Assembly: GCA_963724805.1 (NCBI GenBank)
Contig: CAVRWA010000011.1
Coordinates: 806,001 to 870,000 of the forward strand
Direction of reading: 5' to 3'
Length of the DNA stretch: 64,000 nt
Source: CAVQZA01 sp963724805
GTDB taxonomy: Bacteria > Actinomycetota > Thermoleophilia > Gaiellales > Gaiellaceae
The notes below the pieces were generated by a model. That model worked only from the letters and a program-made list of their open reading frames with translations. It ran no database searches and was not told where the DNA came from. How positions within the stretch are numbered: the stretch's first letter is position 1; every line of letters begins with the position of its first letter. A program made the translations under genes and the position numbers. Below are positions 41,517 to 49,294 of the stretch, piece after piece.

Positions 41517-43662
41517 ATGTCTGCGGATTCGGCTGACCGACGACAGCTCGGCGAGCTGCTGGTTGAAAGGGGTGTCCTCACGGAGGCTCAGCTCCAGCTC
41601 GCGCTTGCCGCGCAACAGGAGAGTGGAGCGCCGCTCGGCGAGATCCTCGTCGGCATGGGGTTCTCGGTCGGGCCCACGATCGGAAACGCACTCGCCGAGC
41701 AGCACGGCGGTCCGCTGCGCACGGAGTACGGCCTCGCGATGGGCCCAGCCCAGGTCCGCCTTGCTGCGCCCGCACAGCAGATCGAGCAAGCAACCGACGT
41801 CACTCGCCTGGGAACCACGAGGCCGCCCCGAGAGCAGGAATCCGCGGTCGGGCGACTCACAGCCGAGCTCGAAGAGCGAACACGCGAACTCGAACGCGTC
41901 CGGAGCGAGCTCGGAGCCGCGCAGCAGCGTGGGATCGACCTCCTGACGGCCGGTGCCGGGCGCGAACCACTCCAGGGCGAGCTCGCACGGGCTCGCGAGG
42001 AGCGAGCCAGTGCCGAGCAGTCACTCGAGGCGGCTTTGCGCCAACACAGGGCCGAGCTCGAGCTCGTGGCCGCCGAGCTCGCCCAAGCCAACCGGGAGCG
42101 CACCGAGCACGCCACCCACGCCCGCGAACTCGAACAGCAACTCGAGGAGGCGCGCGTCGAAAGCGACGCGCTCTCCAAGCCGCCGCCCGGCCAGAGCGAG
42201 CTCGAACTCACCCGGCAACAGCACGAGGTCGAGCTCGCTGCGCTCCAGGCCCAGCTCGCCCGGGCCAACGACGAGCGAGCACGATCCGCCGACCTCGCCC
42301 GCGAGCGCGAACAACAACTCGAACGATCCCAGACAAAGGCAACCGAAGAGAAACGACAGCTGGACGAAAGCCTGCGCGAGCTAGAGCTCACATCGAAGCG
42401 ACAGAAGGCCGAGCTCGAGCTCGTGGCCGCCGAGCTCGCCCAAGCCAACCGGGAGCGCACCGAGCACGCCACCCACGCCCGCGAACTCGAACAGCAACTC
42501 GAGGAGGCGCGCGTCGAAAGCGACGCGCTCTCCAAGCCGCCCGGCCAGAGCGAGCTCGAACTCACCCGGCAACAGCACGAGGTCGAGCTCGCTGCGCTCC
42601 AGGCCCAGCTCGCCCGGGCCAACGACGAGCGAGCACGATCCGCCGACCTCGCCCGCGAGCGCGAACAACAACTCGAACGATCCCAGACAAAGGCAACCGA
42701 AGAGAAACGACAGCTGGACGAAAGCCTGCGCGAGCTAGAGCTCACATCGAAGCGACAGAAGGCCGAGCTCGAGCTCGTGGCCGCCGAGCTCGCCCAAGCC
42801 AACCGGGAGCGCACCGAGCACGCCACCCACGCCCGCGAACTCGAACAGCAACTCGAGGAGGCGCGCGTCGAAAGCGACGCGCTCTCCAAGCCGCCGCCCG
42901 GCCAGAGCGAGCTCGAACTCACCCGGCAACAGCACGAGGTCGAGCTCGCTGCGCTCCAGGCCCAGCTCGCCCGGGCCAACGACGAGCGAGCACGATCCGC
43001 CGACCTCGCCCGCGAGCGCGAACAACAACTCGAACGATCCCAGACACCAGCCGACAGTCGCACGATGGTGGAATATCGGTTCGAGCAATCACCCCGGCGG
43101 GACGAGACGGCCGCCGGCAGGCACAGTCTCCGCGACCTGGAGCTCACTTTGAAGCAACACAAGGCCGAGCTCGAGGGAATATCGGCCGCGCTGACAGAGG
43201 CACTACGAGATCAGGACCCAGGAGGCGAGCCGTGCCGACGATCTCGAACGACAACTCGAGCAAGCGCGCCAGCAGTTGGAGGGCTCAACCGGCGACGAGG
43301 AATCTCGGCAAGCGCTGGTCTCAGCGGCTAGAGCCCGCGCTCAGCGTCGGTATGGACCGCCGCTACGGACGGCAGGAACTCACGATTCCGGCCACGGACC
43401 CGTCGAAGCTCGGCCGAAGGACGCGGATGCACACAAAGGCCGCACGCGCACGATCAGGCTCTGGCAGGTGGTACTCGGCGCCCTTCTCGCGACCTTGGCG
43501 GTGGCGCTGTCGCTCTACGCTCTCGTACCTGCCGGCGCGTTGCCGCTCACCGCGGCGTTCGTGGTGCTGATCGGAGCCGTCACGGTCATGCTCGCGCGCC
43601 GAGGGGGCTCGTCGTCGAGCGCTCAACCGCCGCACTCGAGTGATCAGCACGGCATCGTCTGA
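41517..43662 (+). CDS. MshEN-like protein with long repeated coiled coil and C-terminal membrane segments (one frameshift)
   Basis: ATG 41517 (GGAG upstream). Residues 8-60 are an MshEN-like domain (RQLGELLVERGVLTEAQL, LGEILVGMGFSVGPTIGNAL). Residues 105-510 are Glu/Arg/Leu-rich coiled coil containing three copies of a 118-119-residue unit (LELVAAELAQANRERTEH ... LEELTSKRQK-like ends). The frame shifts by one base between about 43190 and 43235: the first frame ends at 43331, while the +1 frame continues the coiled coil (RADDLERQLEQARQQLEG) and adds two hydrophobic segments (VVLGALLATLAVALSLYAL, FVVLIGAVTVML) to 43662. Either an assembly indel or a broken gene. Overall it looks like a membrane-tethered coiled-coil rod. 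Confidence 0.7.
42050..43046 (+). repeat. Three tandem 354-357-base coding repeats, nearly identical
   Basis: Units start at 42051, 42408 and 42762 (periods 357 and 354 bases); the third stops after about 285 bases at CCCAGACA. By eye they are identical except for one missing codon (PPPG versus PPG) in the second unit. 357 bases encode 119 residues, exactly 17 heptads. Silent-site identity implies recent duplication or gene conversion. Confidence 0.9.
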
Positions 43663-43852
43663 GAGCACCTGGTAGCGGCGGAGAACGGCCCAGCCGGCGT
43701 CACAGGGGAGTAGTTGCCGGCCGGGCACCGGCGCGGGGGTTGCAACGCCGCTCCGCAGACCAACGGCCCTCGACACGATATCGGGCGCAGCCGCGTCTTC
43801 CCAGGGACGATCTGAGGTCCGTCCTTTCGACCAGCGCGGCCAGGGGCAGAAC

Positions 43853-43978
43853 ATGATCCGTGAACGACAGACGCGCGGGCAGGTCCTCTGCCTACTGCTC
43901 GGCCACACCTACGGTCCGCCCAAGCGCGTCGTCGGGATCGAGCTTCGGCAGTGCTCGCGCTGCGGCCGGACGAGGTGA
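43853..43978 (+). CDS. Small zinc-knuckle-like protein, 41 residues
   Basis: MIRERQTRGQVLCLLLGHTY then a C-terminal QCSRCGRTR. Pattern C-x3-GH-x-Y-x13-C-S-x-C-G-x-T-R (21 residues between the first two key Cys) is identical in spacing to the protein at 45716. Probably binds one zinc. No clear ribosome-binding site. Confidence 0.5.
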   Translation: MIRERQTRGQVLCLLLGHTYGPPKRVVGIELRQCSRCGRTR

Positions 43979-44181
43979 CCGCTCAAGCTTCCCGATTCGG
44001 CGTCCGATAATCCTCCGCGCGGGAGTTCGGGGCCGGTCCGAGGCGCTGGGGAAGCCGCAACCCTGGTCGCCTCCGGCCTCCGAACTACCGGAGGATCGCT
44101 GAGAACTCGGCCTCGGATGTGGCTCTTGGTGAAGACTCGGGCACTCAAGCCTTCGAACCGCGATGCCGAAGTTCGTGCCGT

Positions 44182-44859
44182 ATGGATGTGGCTGAACAGC
44201 CTCGGCGTCTGTTGGGTCTGCTTCTGATCGAGATGGGTCTGATCTCGGAGGATCAGCTCGCACAGGCACTCAACGCTCAGAAACGAACCGGGGAGCTTCT
44301 CGGCGAGGTCCTGGTCGCGCGCGGGTACGTCACGCGGCTAGCGATTCAAGACGCACTCGCGTTGCAGCGCGGAGTGCTGCTCAAGCCGGACCCCGGCTTC
44401 GGCGGCGGCCTCCGTGGCGAGCTCATCCGCCGCGAGAGTAGAACGGCAGCGTCAGTCGATCACCAGGCGCTCGGGTCACGCGGGACCGAGCTCGGGAAGA
44501 CCGACGTACCCGAGGCGAGCATCGCCGGCCTTCGCCGTCAACCGCAGGTGGGACGGCAGAACGAGACAGAGCTTGAGCAAGAACTGAAGCGGGATCTCAC
44601 CAGGTTGAGCACCGAGGTCGGACGGCACGAGCAGCGGCTCACGGAGCTCGAGCGTGAGCTCGAGACAGCCCGTCACGACCTCGCCAAGGCTTTACGTGGC
44701 ATGCCGTCGAGCAACGTTCCAGCTATCGGACTCGGCCAGCTCGAGTCTTGGCCCGCTGAGAACCTATCGGAGCCCTTTCTCGCAACCGTGGGACGAGCAC
44801 GGAAGCACATCACCGCCAGAAGGGCGGCACTTCGTGCCCTAGTGGCCGTACGGTCCTAG
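44182..44859 (+). CDS. MshEN-like domain protein with coiled coil
   Basis: It has 225 residues. The N-terminus RRLLGLLLIEMGLISEDQLAQAL (residues 8-30, key RLLGLLL..MG..EDQL) plus LLGEVLVARGYVTRLAIQDAL is the third MshEN-like domain of this cluster. Residues 125-175 form a coiled coil (ETELEQELKRDLTRLSTEVG, RLTELERELETARHDLAKAL). The rest is not recognised. ATG 44182 begins the domain; upstream frame has no support. Confidence 0.65.
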   Translation: MDVAEQPRRLLGLLLIEMGLISEDQLAQALNAQKRTGELLGEVLVARGYVTRLAIQDALALQRGVLLKPDPGFGGGLRGELIRRESRTAASVDHQALGSRGTELGKTDVPEASIAGLRRQPQVGRQNETELEQELKRDLTRLSTEVGRHEQRLTELERELETARHDLAKALRGMPSSNVPAIGLGQLESWPAENLSEPFLATVGRARKHITARRAALRALVAVRS

Positions 44860-45245
44860 CCACCCGTCCTGCCGAGTCACAGCCGGTCGCCGTCTTGTCG
44901 CCTTCGATCGCACGGGGCGGCGACGAGCGGACTGCAATTGCTGCGAGGGCAGGAGGGCCGTCAGTCCCAGACGCTCCCGCCCTCGCGCTCGGGAAACGAG
45001 GGGCGTTCCCCGTGCGGCCAGTGTTAGCGCTCGTCCCGTCGTCTGCCTATGGCCGAAAGACCAGGGACGGAAAGAGAACAAGGGTCGGGGCGGCAGGGCC
45101 GCCTGCTTCCCCGACCCAACTCAGCGTGGTCAACTGGTGTCGGTCCGCCCCCGACGCCTGGGTGGGGCTTCCCCAGCCTTCATGGCAGGGTGGCCCTCGA
45201 TCGATGCGCGTTCCTGTAGAGCCCGAGCCCGGGGGCGGCGTTCCA

Positions 45246-45280
45246 CAACGGGAAGGCCGCACGAGTGCGGCCTTCCGTTG
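45246..45280. terminator. Strong inverted repeat
   Basis: CAACGG(G)AAGGCCGCAC / GTGCGGCCTTCCGTTG, 16 paired bases with one bulge and loop GA. No T-run on either side. Confidence 0.5.
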
Positions 45281-45575
45281 GGAAGAAGTCTGGGTGCGCA
45301 CGCAGACTTGCTAATGCAACAGAGCCGACGTGCAAGGTGGTTACCCGCGCGACTCCGGTGTAGGCGGCCCTACTCCTTCGTCGAGCCTTCTTCCTGACTC
45401 GAGGGTGTCGCTCCCGTGTAACGCAGGCGTTCACTGTGTGTAAGACACACGTAAACGCCCGATGAGGCCAACGTCCGCAAAGGGGAGTGCGAGGTCTCCC
45501 AGCGCCTCTTGCGGTGAGGAAACCACACCCCCTGGCGTTGCTTCGGTGTTGGGGCTATATCCGTGGCAAGAGAAT

Positions 45576-45605
45576 GGGAAGCGGCATTGCCCTCTGCCGC
45601 TTCCC
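45576..45605. terminator. Strong inverted repeat
   Basis: GGGAAGCGGCA and TGCCGCTTCCC, a perfect eleven-base stem with an eight-base loop TTGCCCTC. It lies about 110 bases before the small zinc-knuckle gene. Confidence 0.5.
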
Positions 45606-45715
45606 AGGCTGCAGGCTACCCGCCACAGCGCTAGGTCAATCACTTGGCCAACACACTGGCCGCCCCCTTGCGGCCGACCCGCAGTCCGCCTACGGTCATA
45701 GAGAGAGCTCTCTCC

Positions 45716-45964
45716 TTGAATCTGCGGCAGTTCACTTGCATCTTGCGCGGGCACCGCTACCGGTACGCCGGGATCGTGCTCGGGCTTCGCATTGAGCGGT
45801 GCTCCGAATGCGGCGGCACACGACTAGAGCCACGGCACCGATCCGGGACGGTCGTTCCGCTCCGGGACGCCTCCCAGCGTCGTGCCGCCCGGAAGTGGCT
45901 CCGAAATCAGGAGGCGAGAAGGCAGCGGACCCGCAAGGACCATTCGTCCCCGCCGCTCAACTGA
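45716..45964 (+). CDS. Small zinc-knuckle-like basic protein, 82 residues
   Basis: The N-terminus FTCILRGHRYRYAGIVLG then ERCSECGGTR has the same Cys/His spacing as the 43853 protein (C-x3-GH-x-Y-x13-C-S-x-C-G-x-T-R). A basic tail (RRAARKWLRNQEARRQRTRKD) suggests nucleic-acid binding. TTG 45716 is taken as start, with GAGAG upstream; ATG 45644 in the same frame is an alternative. Confidence 0.55.
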   Translation: MNLRQFTCILRGHRYRYAGIVLGLRIERCSECGGTRLEPRHRSGTVVPLRDASQRRAARKWLRNQEARRQRTRKDHSSPPLN

Positions 45965-46274
45965 CACTCCGGGAGCCGCCGCGGCTCCCCCGTGTGATTT
46001 CAGCGATACCTCAGCGGTGCGTGAAATCCTCGGGTTGGGCGGCACGCGCGCCGGCGCCGGTGTCTGAGGTTCAACGGCTGCAAGGATCGGCGCCTAGCGC
46101 GCACTTGCACAACGGAGTTCACCCTTCCGGGGGTGGATCACGAGGCGAGCGGCAGCGATAACGTTTGTCAGCGGTCCCGGTTTGCTCGCCAGCCAACTGA
46201 TCGCCGCATAGGGAGGCGTCCCCAGTCCAACAAGTGGCGCTTTGCGGGGGCGCCTCCCTCTCATCGTCCTGGTC
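45965..46274. other. Intergenic stretch, one hairpin
   Basis: No supported gene. It contains the hairpin at 46211-46258 that ends the small peptide gene on the minus strand. Confidence 0.5.
46211..46258 (-). terminator. Hairpin downstream of the 25-residue peptide gene
   Basis: GGGAGGCGTCCCC (46211-46223) pairs with GGGGGCGCCTCCC (46246-46258), thirteen pairs with one G-T. It lies 16 bases after the stop of the minus-strand peptide gene. Confidence 0.6.
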
Positions 46275-46352
46275 CTAGTTGCCGTCGCTGAAGCCTGCGA
46301 GGAACGCCGCAAGCGGCACACAGATCGCGAGCACGTAGATGAGACGCGCCAT
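46275..46352 (-). CDS. 25-residue membrane peptide
   Basis: MARLIYVLAICVPLAAFLAG followed by FSDGN. A single hydrophobic helix covers residues 4-20. GGAAGGGGGTG lies 6-16 bases before the ATG as ribosome-binding site and a strong hairpin follows the stop, so the minimal unit looks like a real small gene. No homologue recalled. Confidence 0.5.
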   Translation of the reverse strand: MARLIYVLAICVPLAAFLAGFSDGN

Positions 46353-46775
46353 GAAGTTCACACCCCCTTCCGCGGCCGGTCGGGAATGAGCGAAGAACCC
46401 CGGGTATCTACCCGGCTCCCGTCAGGTTGAACCTCGGTGCGGACACCAACGCTGTCTCCGCGTGATTGTTGCGATCCGCCCCGTGGAGTACGTTCAGTCA
46501 GTCGACGAGTTCGACACGCAGCCAAAGTTCTGTTGCTTGAAGCGGACTGCGGTCGTTCTCACAACCAGCAAGACACTGCGCTTCGTCGTGTCGACAACAC
46601 GACAGTTCCCGACCTGTTTAAAGCGTCCCCACGACGGGGGGAGCGGGCGGCCCTGCTCCCCCCGACCTCTTTCGCCTTCGTGGCATCGGCTATTCGGGAG
46701 GTCTGATCCCGGTCCCAGAGGGGGACAAACCAAGCGAGACTCGCACCGCCCGTACTCCGTTTCGGACTGTGGCGA
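46353..46775. other. Intergenic stretch
   Basis: No supported gene. Contains the hairpin at 46636-46663 and a shorter inverted repeat TCGTGT-CGACA-ACACGA near 46583. Confidence 0.5.
46636..46663 (-). terminator. Hairpin downstream of the collagen-like gene
   Basis: GGGGGGAGC (46636-46644) pairs with GCTCCCCCC (46655-46663), with further GGG/CCC pairing inside. It lies 113 bases after the collagen-like gene stop. Confidence 0.45.
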
Positions 46776-47360
46776 CTAACCGATAACCGCGACGTAGAAC
46801 GGGTGATCCTCGGCTGTGCTGTCGCCCGCCTTGCGGGTGATGACACGGACGTGGCTGGTGTCGTTTCCGGCCGGACAGGTGCTGCCTCCTGGTGGGCCGC
46901 CACAAGGGCCAGCGCTGACGGTCCCACGATCGCCGACATCGGCGGCGTTCGCCGACGAGACAATGATGAGCTTGCTGTTGACGGCACTGCCGAAGTCGAG
47001 GATGTAGGCACCGGCCGACGGCTTCGCTGTAGGCGTGATTCCACCCGATTGCGCGATAACCGTGCCGTCAGCGCCCACGAGCGCCCAGCGCGCTGCAGGT
47101 CCTGCAGGTCCCGCTGGCCCAGCTGGGCCGGCGGGGCCTGGTGGCCCGGCCTGCAGTTGCCCCGGTTTGAAATCCTGGCGTGAAAGCGAGGCGTTCTTCA
47201 CTTTCAACGACGTAACTGCGTTGTTCTGCAGCTGCGCTGTACCGACGCTGTTGCGAGGCAACACCGTCGCTGCATAGCCGGTACCGGCCAGAGCGACCGT
47301 GAGAGCCAGGCACGCGACGACCATTGCGGGCGTCGGTCTGAGACGACGCAGACGAGCCAT
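46776..47360 (-). CDS. Exported collagen-like repeat protein
   Basis: It has 194 residues. The N-terminus RLRPTPAMVVACLALTVALA with GTGYAATVLPRNSVGTAQL is the leader of a large Thermoleophilia family of exported proteins. NNAVTSLKVKNASL follows, then a short Gly-Pro-Ala collagen-like stretch (six GPx triplets, about residues 75-95), then a beta-rich C-terminal domain with one CGGPPGG..C pair and ending in FYVAVIG. Probably a surface protein. Start 47360 has GGGGGG at 9-14 bases upstream. Confidence 0.8.
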   Translation of the reverse strand: MARLRRLRPTPAMVVACLALTVALAGTGYAATVLPRNSVGTAQLQNNAVTSLKVKNASLSRQDFKPGQLQAGPPGPAGPAGPAGPAGPAARWALVGADGTVIAQSGGITPTAKPSAGAYILDFGSAVNSKLIIVSSANAADVGDRGTVSAGPCGGPPGGSTCPAGNDTSHVRVITRKAGDSTAEDHPFYVAVIG

Positions 47361-47750
47361 TTCGGAACCCCCCAACTCACGAGGATGGCATCCGATCAGA
47401 CGCCACCCAATTCGCAGAAGCTCCCGATATTCGCGTCACTCGACGAGAATCCTCCACAGAGGGAGGGCCGAGTCGTCGACGGGCGGCTGCGCCTTGCATT
47501 CCGTCGCCGATGCGATCTGCCCGGACCCCGCCGAACTGCTGGCCGACAGCGGGCGGCATATGCAGGTCGTCTTCGTCCCGAGCCGCGGTCAGGTAATCGT
47601 GGCGGCCGGGAGGCGAGCCCGGGTTCTCGCCTGCGCCACACTCTGCGCGTGGCCGGTCCCGGGAGGCGTGTCCTAGGCTGGCCGATCAGGTTTCGATTCA
47701 CCCGGACGGGGCATGACAGCGGATGAGTCTCTGCGGAAGGTGAGGTACGG

Positions 47751-47906
47751 CAGGATTGAGCCGGAGCAGAGTCTCCTCGGGCCTCGCGAGGTTCTTAGAG
47801 AGGTCAGGATTCTCTCGGCACCGGCAAGCAGGATCGAGCCAGGGCAGAGTCTCCTTGGGCCTCGCGAGTTTCAGTTGAGGTCAGGATTCTCTCGGCCCTG
47901 GCGAGT
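47751..47906 (+). repeat. Two imperfect 78-base tandem repeats
   Basis: Units begin CAGGATTGAGCC at 47751 and CAGGATCGAGCC at 47829, both continuing with GCAGAGTCTCCT.GGGCCTC and ending with GTCAGGATTCTCTCGGC. The period of 78 is 26 codons, but the frame through them (47713-48027) has no other sign of coding. Confidence 0.7.
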
Positions 47907-48129
47907 CTGCGTCACCGACCCGGCATCGAGTGTGGCCCGACCGTCGTGGCGAAGCCGCCATGAGTTGCGCCACGCATCCCCTTGCGTCGCGCAGCGAGGG
48001 CAGGGCGAAAGCCGGACCGTGACCTAGCAGCGGCGGGTGAGGGTTGTGTGGCGCGGAGGAACGGGAGCGTTGGACGGTACCGGCCGGCGACTCATTCTCC
48101 GAACGGCCCAACGGTCATGTGAGAAACAA

Positions 48130-48157
48130 GGAGTGTGCTGGCGGCCCAGCACACTCC
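48130..48157. terminator. Perfect 12-base inverted repeat
   Basis: GGAGTGTGCTGG and CCAGCACACTCC around a CGGC loop. It lies 125 bases downstream of the DUF59 gene (minus strand) and may end it. Confidence 0.6.
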
Positions 48158-48281
48158 TCAGTCACGTCTTCCGAGTGAGGGGATTCAAGGGAGACGACCT
48201 CTCGACGGTAACGCTCGTGCGATACGTCGCAATCAGCGAAAACACGTATTCCAACCGCCTAGTGCATCCCGTCTTGAACCC

Positions 48282-48581
48282 CTATCCGAAGCCAAGGATG
48301 AACTTTGCGTCATCCGACATCCGGTCGGGCGTCCACGGCGGATCCCACGTCAGCTCGATCTCCACGTCCTCGACCCCGTCCATGTGTCCGACCACGGTGC
48401 GGATGTCCTCCTGGATCATCGGCCCGACGGGGCAGCCCATCGAGGTGAGGCTGTGCACGACCTTGACCTTCGCGCCCTCGACCTCGGCGTCGTAAACGAG
48501 GCCGAGGTCGACGATGTCCATGCCGAGCTCCGGGTCCTCCACGACCCGCAGGGCCTCGAATACCTCTTCGCGCGTCGGCAT
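48282..48581 (-). CDS. DUF59/MIP18-family iron-sulfur assembly-like protein
   Basis: It has 99 residues. PTREEVFEALRVVEDPELGM and IVDLGLVYDAEVEG are the MIP18/PaaD-like signature, SMGCPVGPMIQEDI holds the conserved Cys near residue 51, and ELTWDPPWTPDRMSDDAK near 75 completes it. SufT-type members help Fe-S cluster maturation; PaaD acts in phenylacetate oxidation, for which no genes are near. -10 TACACT lies six bases before the ATG. Confidence 0.9.
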   Translation of the reverse strand: MPTREEVFEALRVVEDPELGMDIVDLGLVYDAEVEGAKVKVVHSLTSMGCPVGPMIQEDIRTVVGHMDGVEDVEIELTWDPPWTPDRMSDDAKFILGFG

Positions 48582-48587
48582 GTGGCC

Positions 48588-48606
48588 AGTGTACCCGTGC
48601 GACAAT
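48588..48606. promoter_or_regulatory. Divergent leaderless promoter pair
   Basis: TACACT on the minus strand (plus positions 48588-48593), six bases from the 48581 ATG, and GACAAT on the plus strand (48601-48606), six bases from the 48613 ATG. The 31 bases between the two genes hold both -10 elements. Confidence 0.5.
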
Positions 48607-48612
48607 CGCACG

Positions 48613-48951
48613 ATGGAGACGGCGACCTTCGCGGCCGCGCCCTCCCTCGAGCTGGCGGCCGCGCTCGGCGCTCTCGACGGCGTCCGGGAGGCGCGCGTCG
48701 GCTACACGGAGGAGCCGGCATACGACGCGGTCGAGGTCGACTACGACCCGTGGAAGGTCTCGTACGACGACCTGCTCGACGTGTTCTGGGCCTGGTACGA
48801 CGCCGGAAGCCGCTCGGCGATCTTCCCCCACACGGTCGAGCAGCACGTCGCCGCCGAGGCGTCCCGCAGCCGCGCGGAGAGGCGGCTCGGGCCGGTCACG
48901 ACGGAGATCGTCGCGGCCGGGGGAAGATTTCGGCGCTCCAATCCGTCCTGA
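48613..48951 (+). CDS. MsrA-like protein lacking the catalytic cysteine
   Basis: It has 112 residues. The fold of methionine-S-sulfoxide reductase is clear: ATF... at the start, VGYTEEPAYDAVEVDYDPWKVSYDDLLDVFWAWYD (quoted in parts: VGYTEEP, VDYDPWKVSYDDLLDVFW), SRSAIFPHTVEQHVAAEAS and VTTEIVAAG. The active-site GCFW is missing: after ATF the chain reads AAAPSLELAAAL. The usual C-terminal FYPAEDYHQ is also absent. So it should not reduce methionine sulfoxide; it may bind a protein or oxidised Met. Confidence 0.8.
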   Translation: METATFAAAPSLELAAALGALDGVREARVGYTEEPAYDAVEVDYDPWKVSYDDLLDVFWAWYDAGSRSAIFPHTVEQHVAAEASRSRAERRLGPVTTEIVAAGGRFRRSNPS

Positions 48952-48973
48952 AGGCAGTCGCCGAAGGAGAGAC

Positions 48974-49165
48974 ATGAGCAACAACCCGTACTACTACGAG
49001 GAGTTCCTGCGCCACCGCAAGGCGGAGATGCTCGCGGACGAGCTGATGGCCCAGCACGCGGCGCTCGCTCGGGCCGCGCGGCCTCGCACGCCACGGTTCG
49101 CGACCGGCCGCACGCTGATCGCCCGCATCCCGCGCTTCCGCCGGACGCGCGTGGCGTACAGCTAG
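48974..49165 (+). CDS. Small hypothetical protein, 63 residues
   Basis: MSNNPYYYEEFLRHRKAEML then an Ala/Arg-rich helix and the basic tail IARIPRFRRTRVAYS. GGAG lies eight bases before the ATG, 22 bases after the MsrA-like stop. Highly basic C-terminus; role unknown. Confidence 0.6.
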   Translation: MSNNPYYYEEFLRHRKAEMLADELMAQHAALARAARPRTPRFATGRTLIARIPRFRRTRVAYS

Positions 49166-49294
49166 TGCCCCTTCCAGTAGTGCCGTCTGGATTCTGGGTC
49201 GGGAGCACCAAGCGATGCAAGGACGCAGGGCGCGGCAGCGCGCCGTGTGATCACGGGCCAGCCGCGGGCAGGTATTGCTGGACGGAGCGCTGAC

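Larger units (their letters stand above)
44860..45715. other. Low-coding stretch with two strong hairpins
   Basis: Several open frames on both strands exceed 80 codons, but none has a recognisable domain, a ribosome-binding site or GC-rich third positions, so none is called. The stretch has visibly lower GC than its surroundings. Two inverted repeats are listed separately. Confidence 0.5.
47361..48281. other. Non-coding stretch with tandem repeat and hairpin
   Basis: No gene with support on either strand. Contains the two 78-base tandem units (47751-47906) and the hairpin at 48130-48157. GC is lower than in flanking genes. Confidence 0.5.

Noticed and set aside
42050..43046. Possible CRISPR-like repeat array
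   Set aside because: Units are 354-357 bases without spacers and lie in frame inside one protein.
44895..45314. 139-codon open frame on the plus strand
   Set aside because: No ribosome-binding site, no domain, Pro/Arg-rich composition, crosses a strong hairpin.
47713..48027. 104-codon frame through the 78-base repeats
   Set aside because: No start signal and no homology; listed only as repeat.
43663..48281. Prophage or integrative element
   Set aside because: No integrase, transposase, terminase or att-like direct repeats were seen, only low coding density and small proteins.
48135..48977. 280-codon plus-strand frame across the DUF59 gene region
   Set aside because: Antisense to DUF59 and out of frame with the MsrA-like gene; Arg/His-rich translation.
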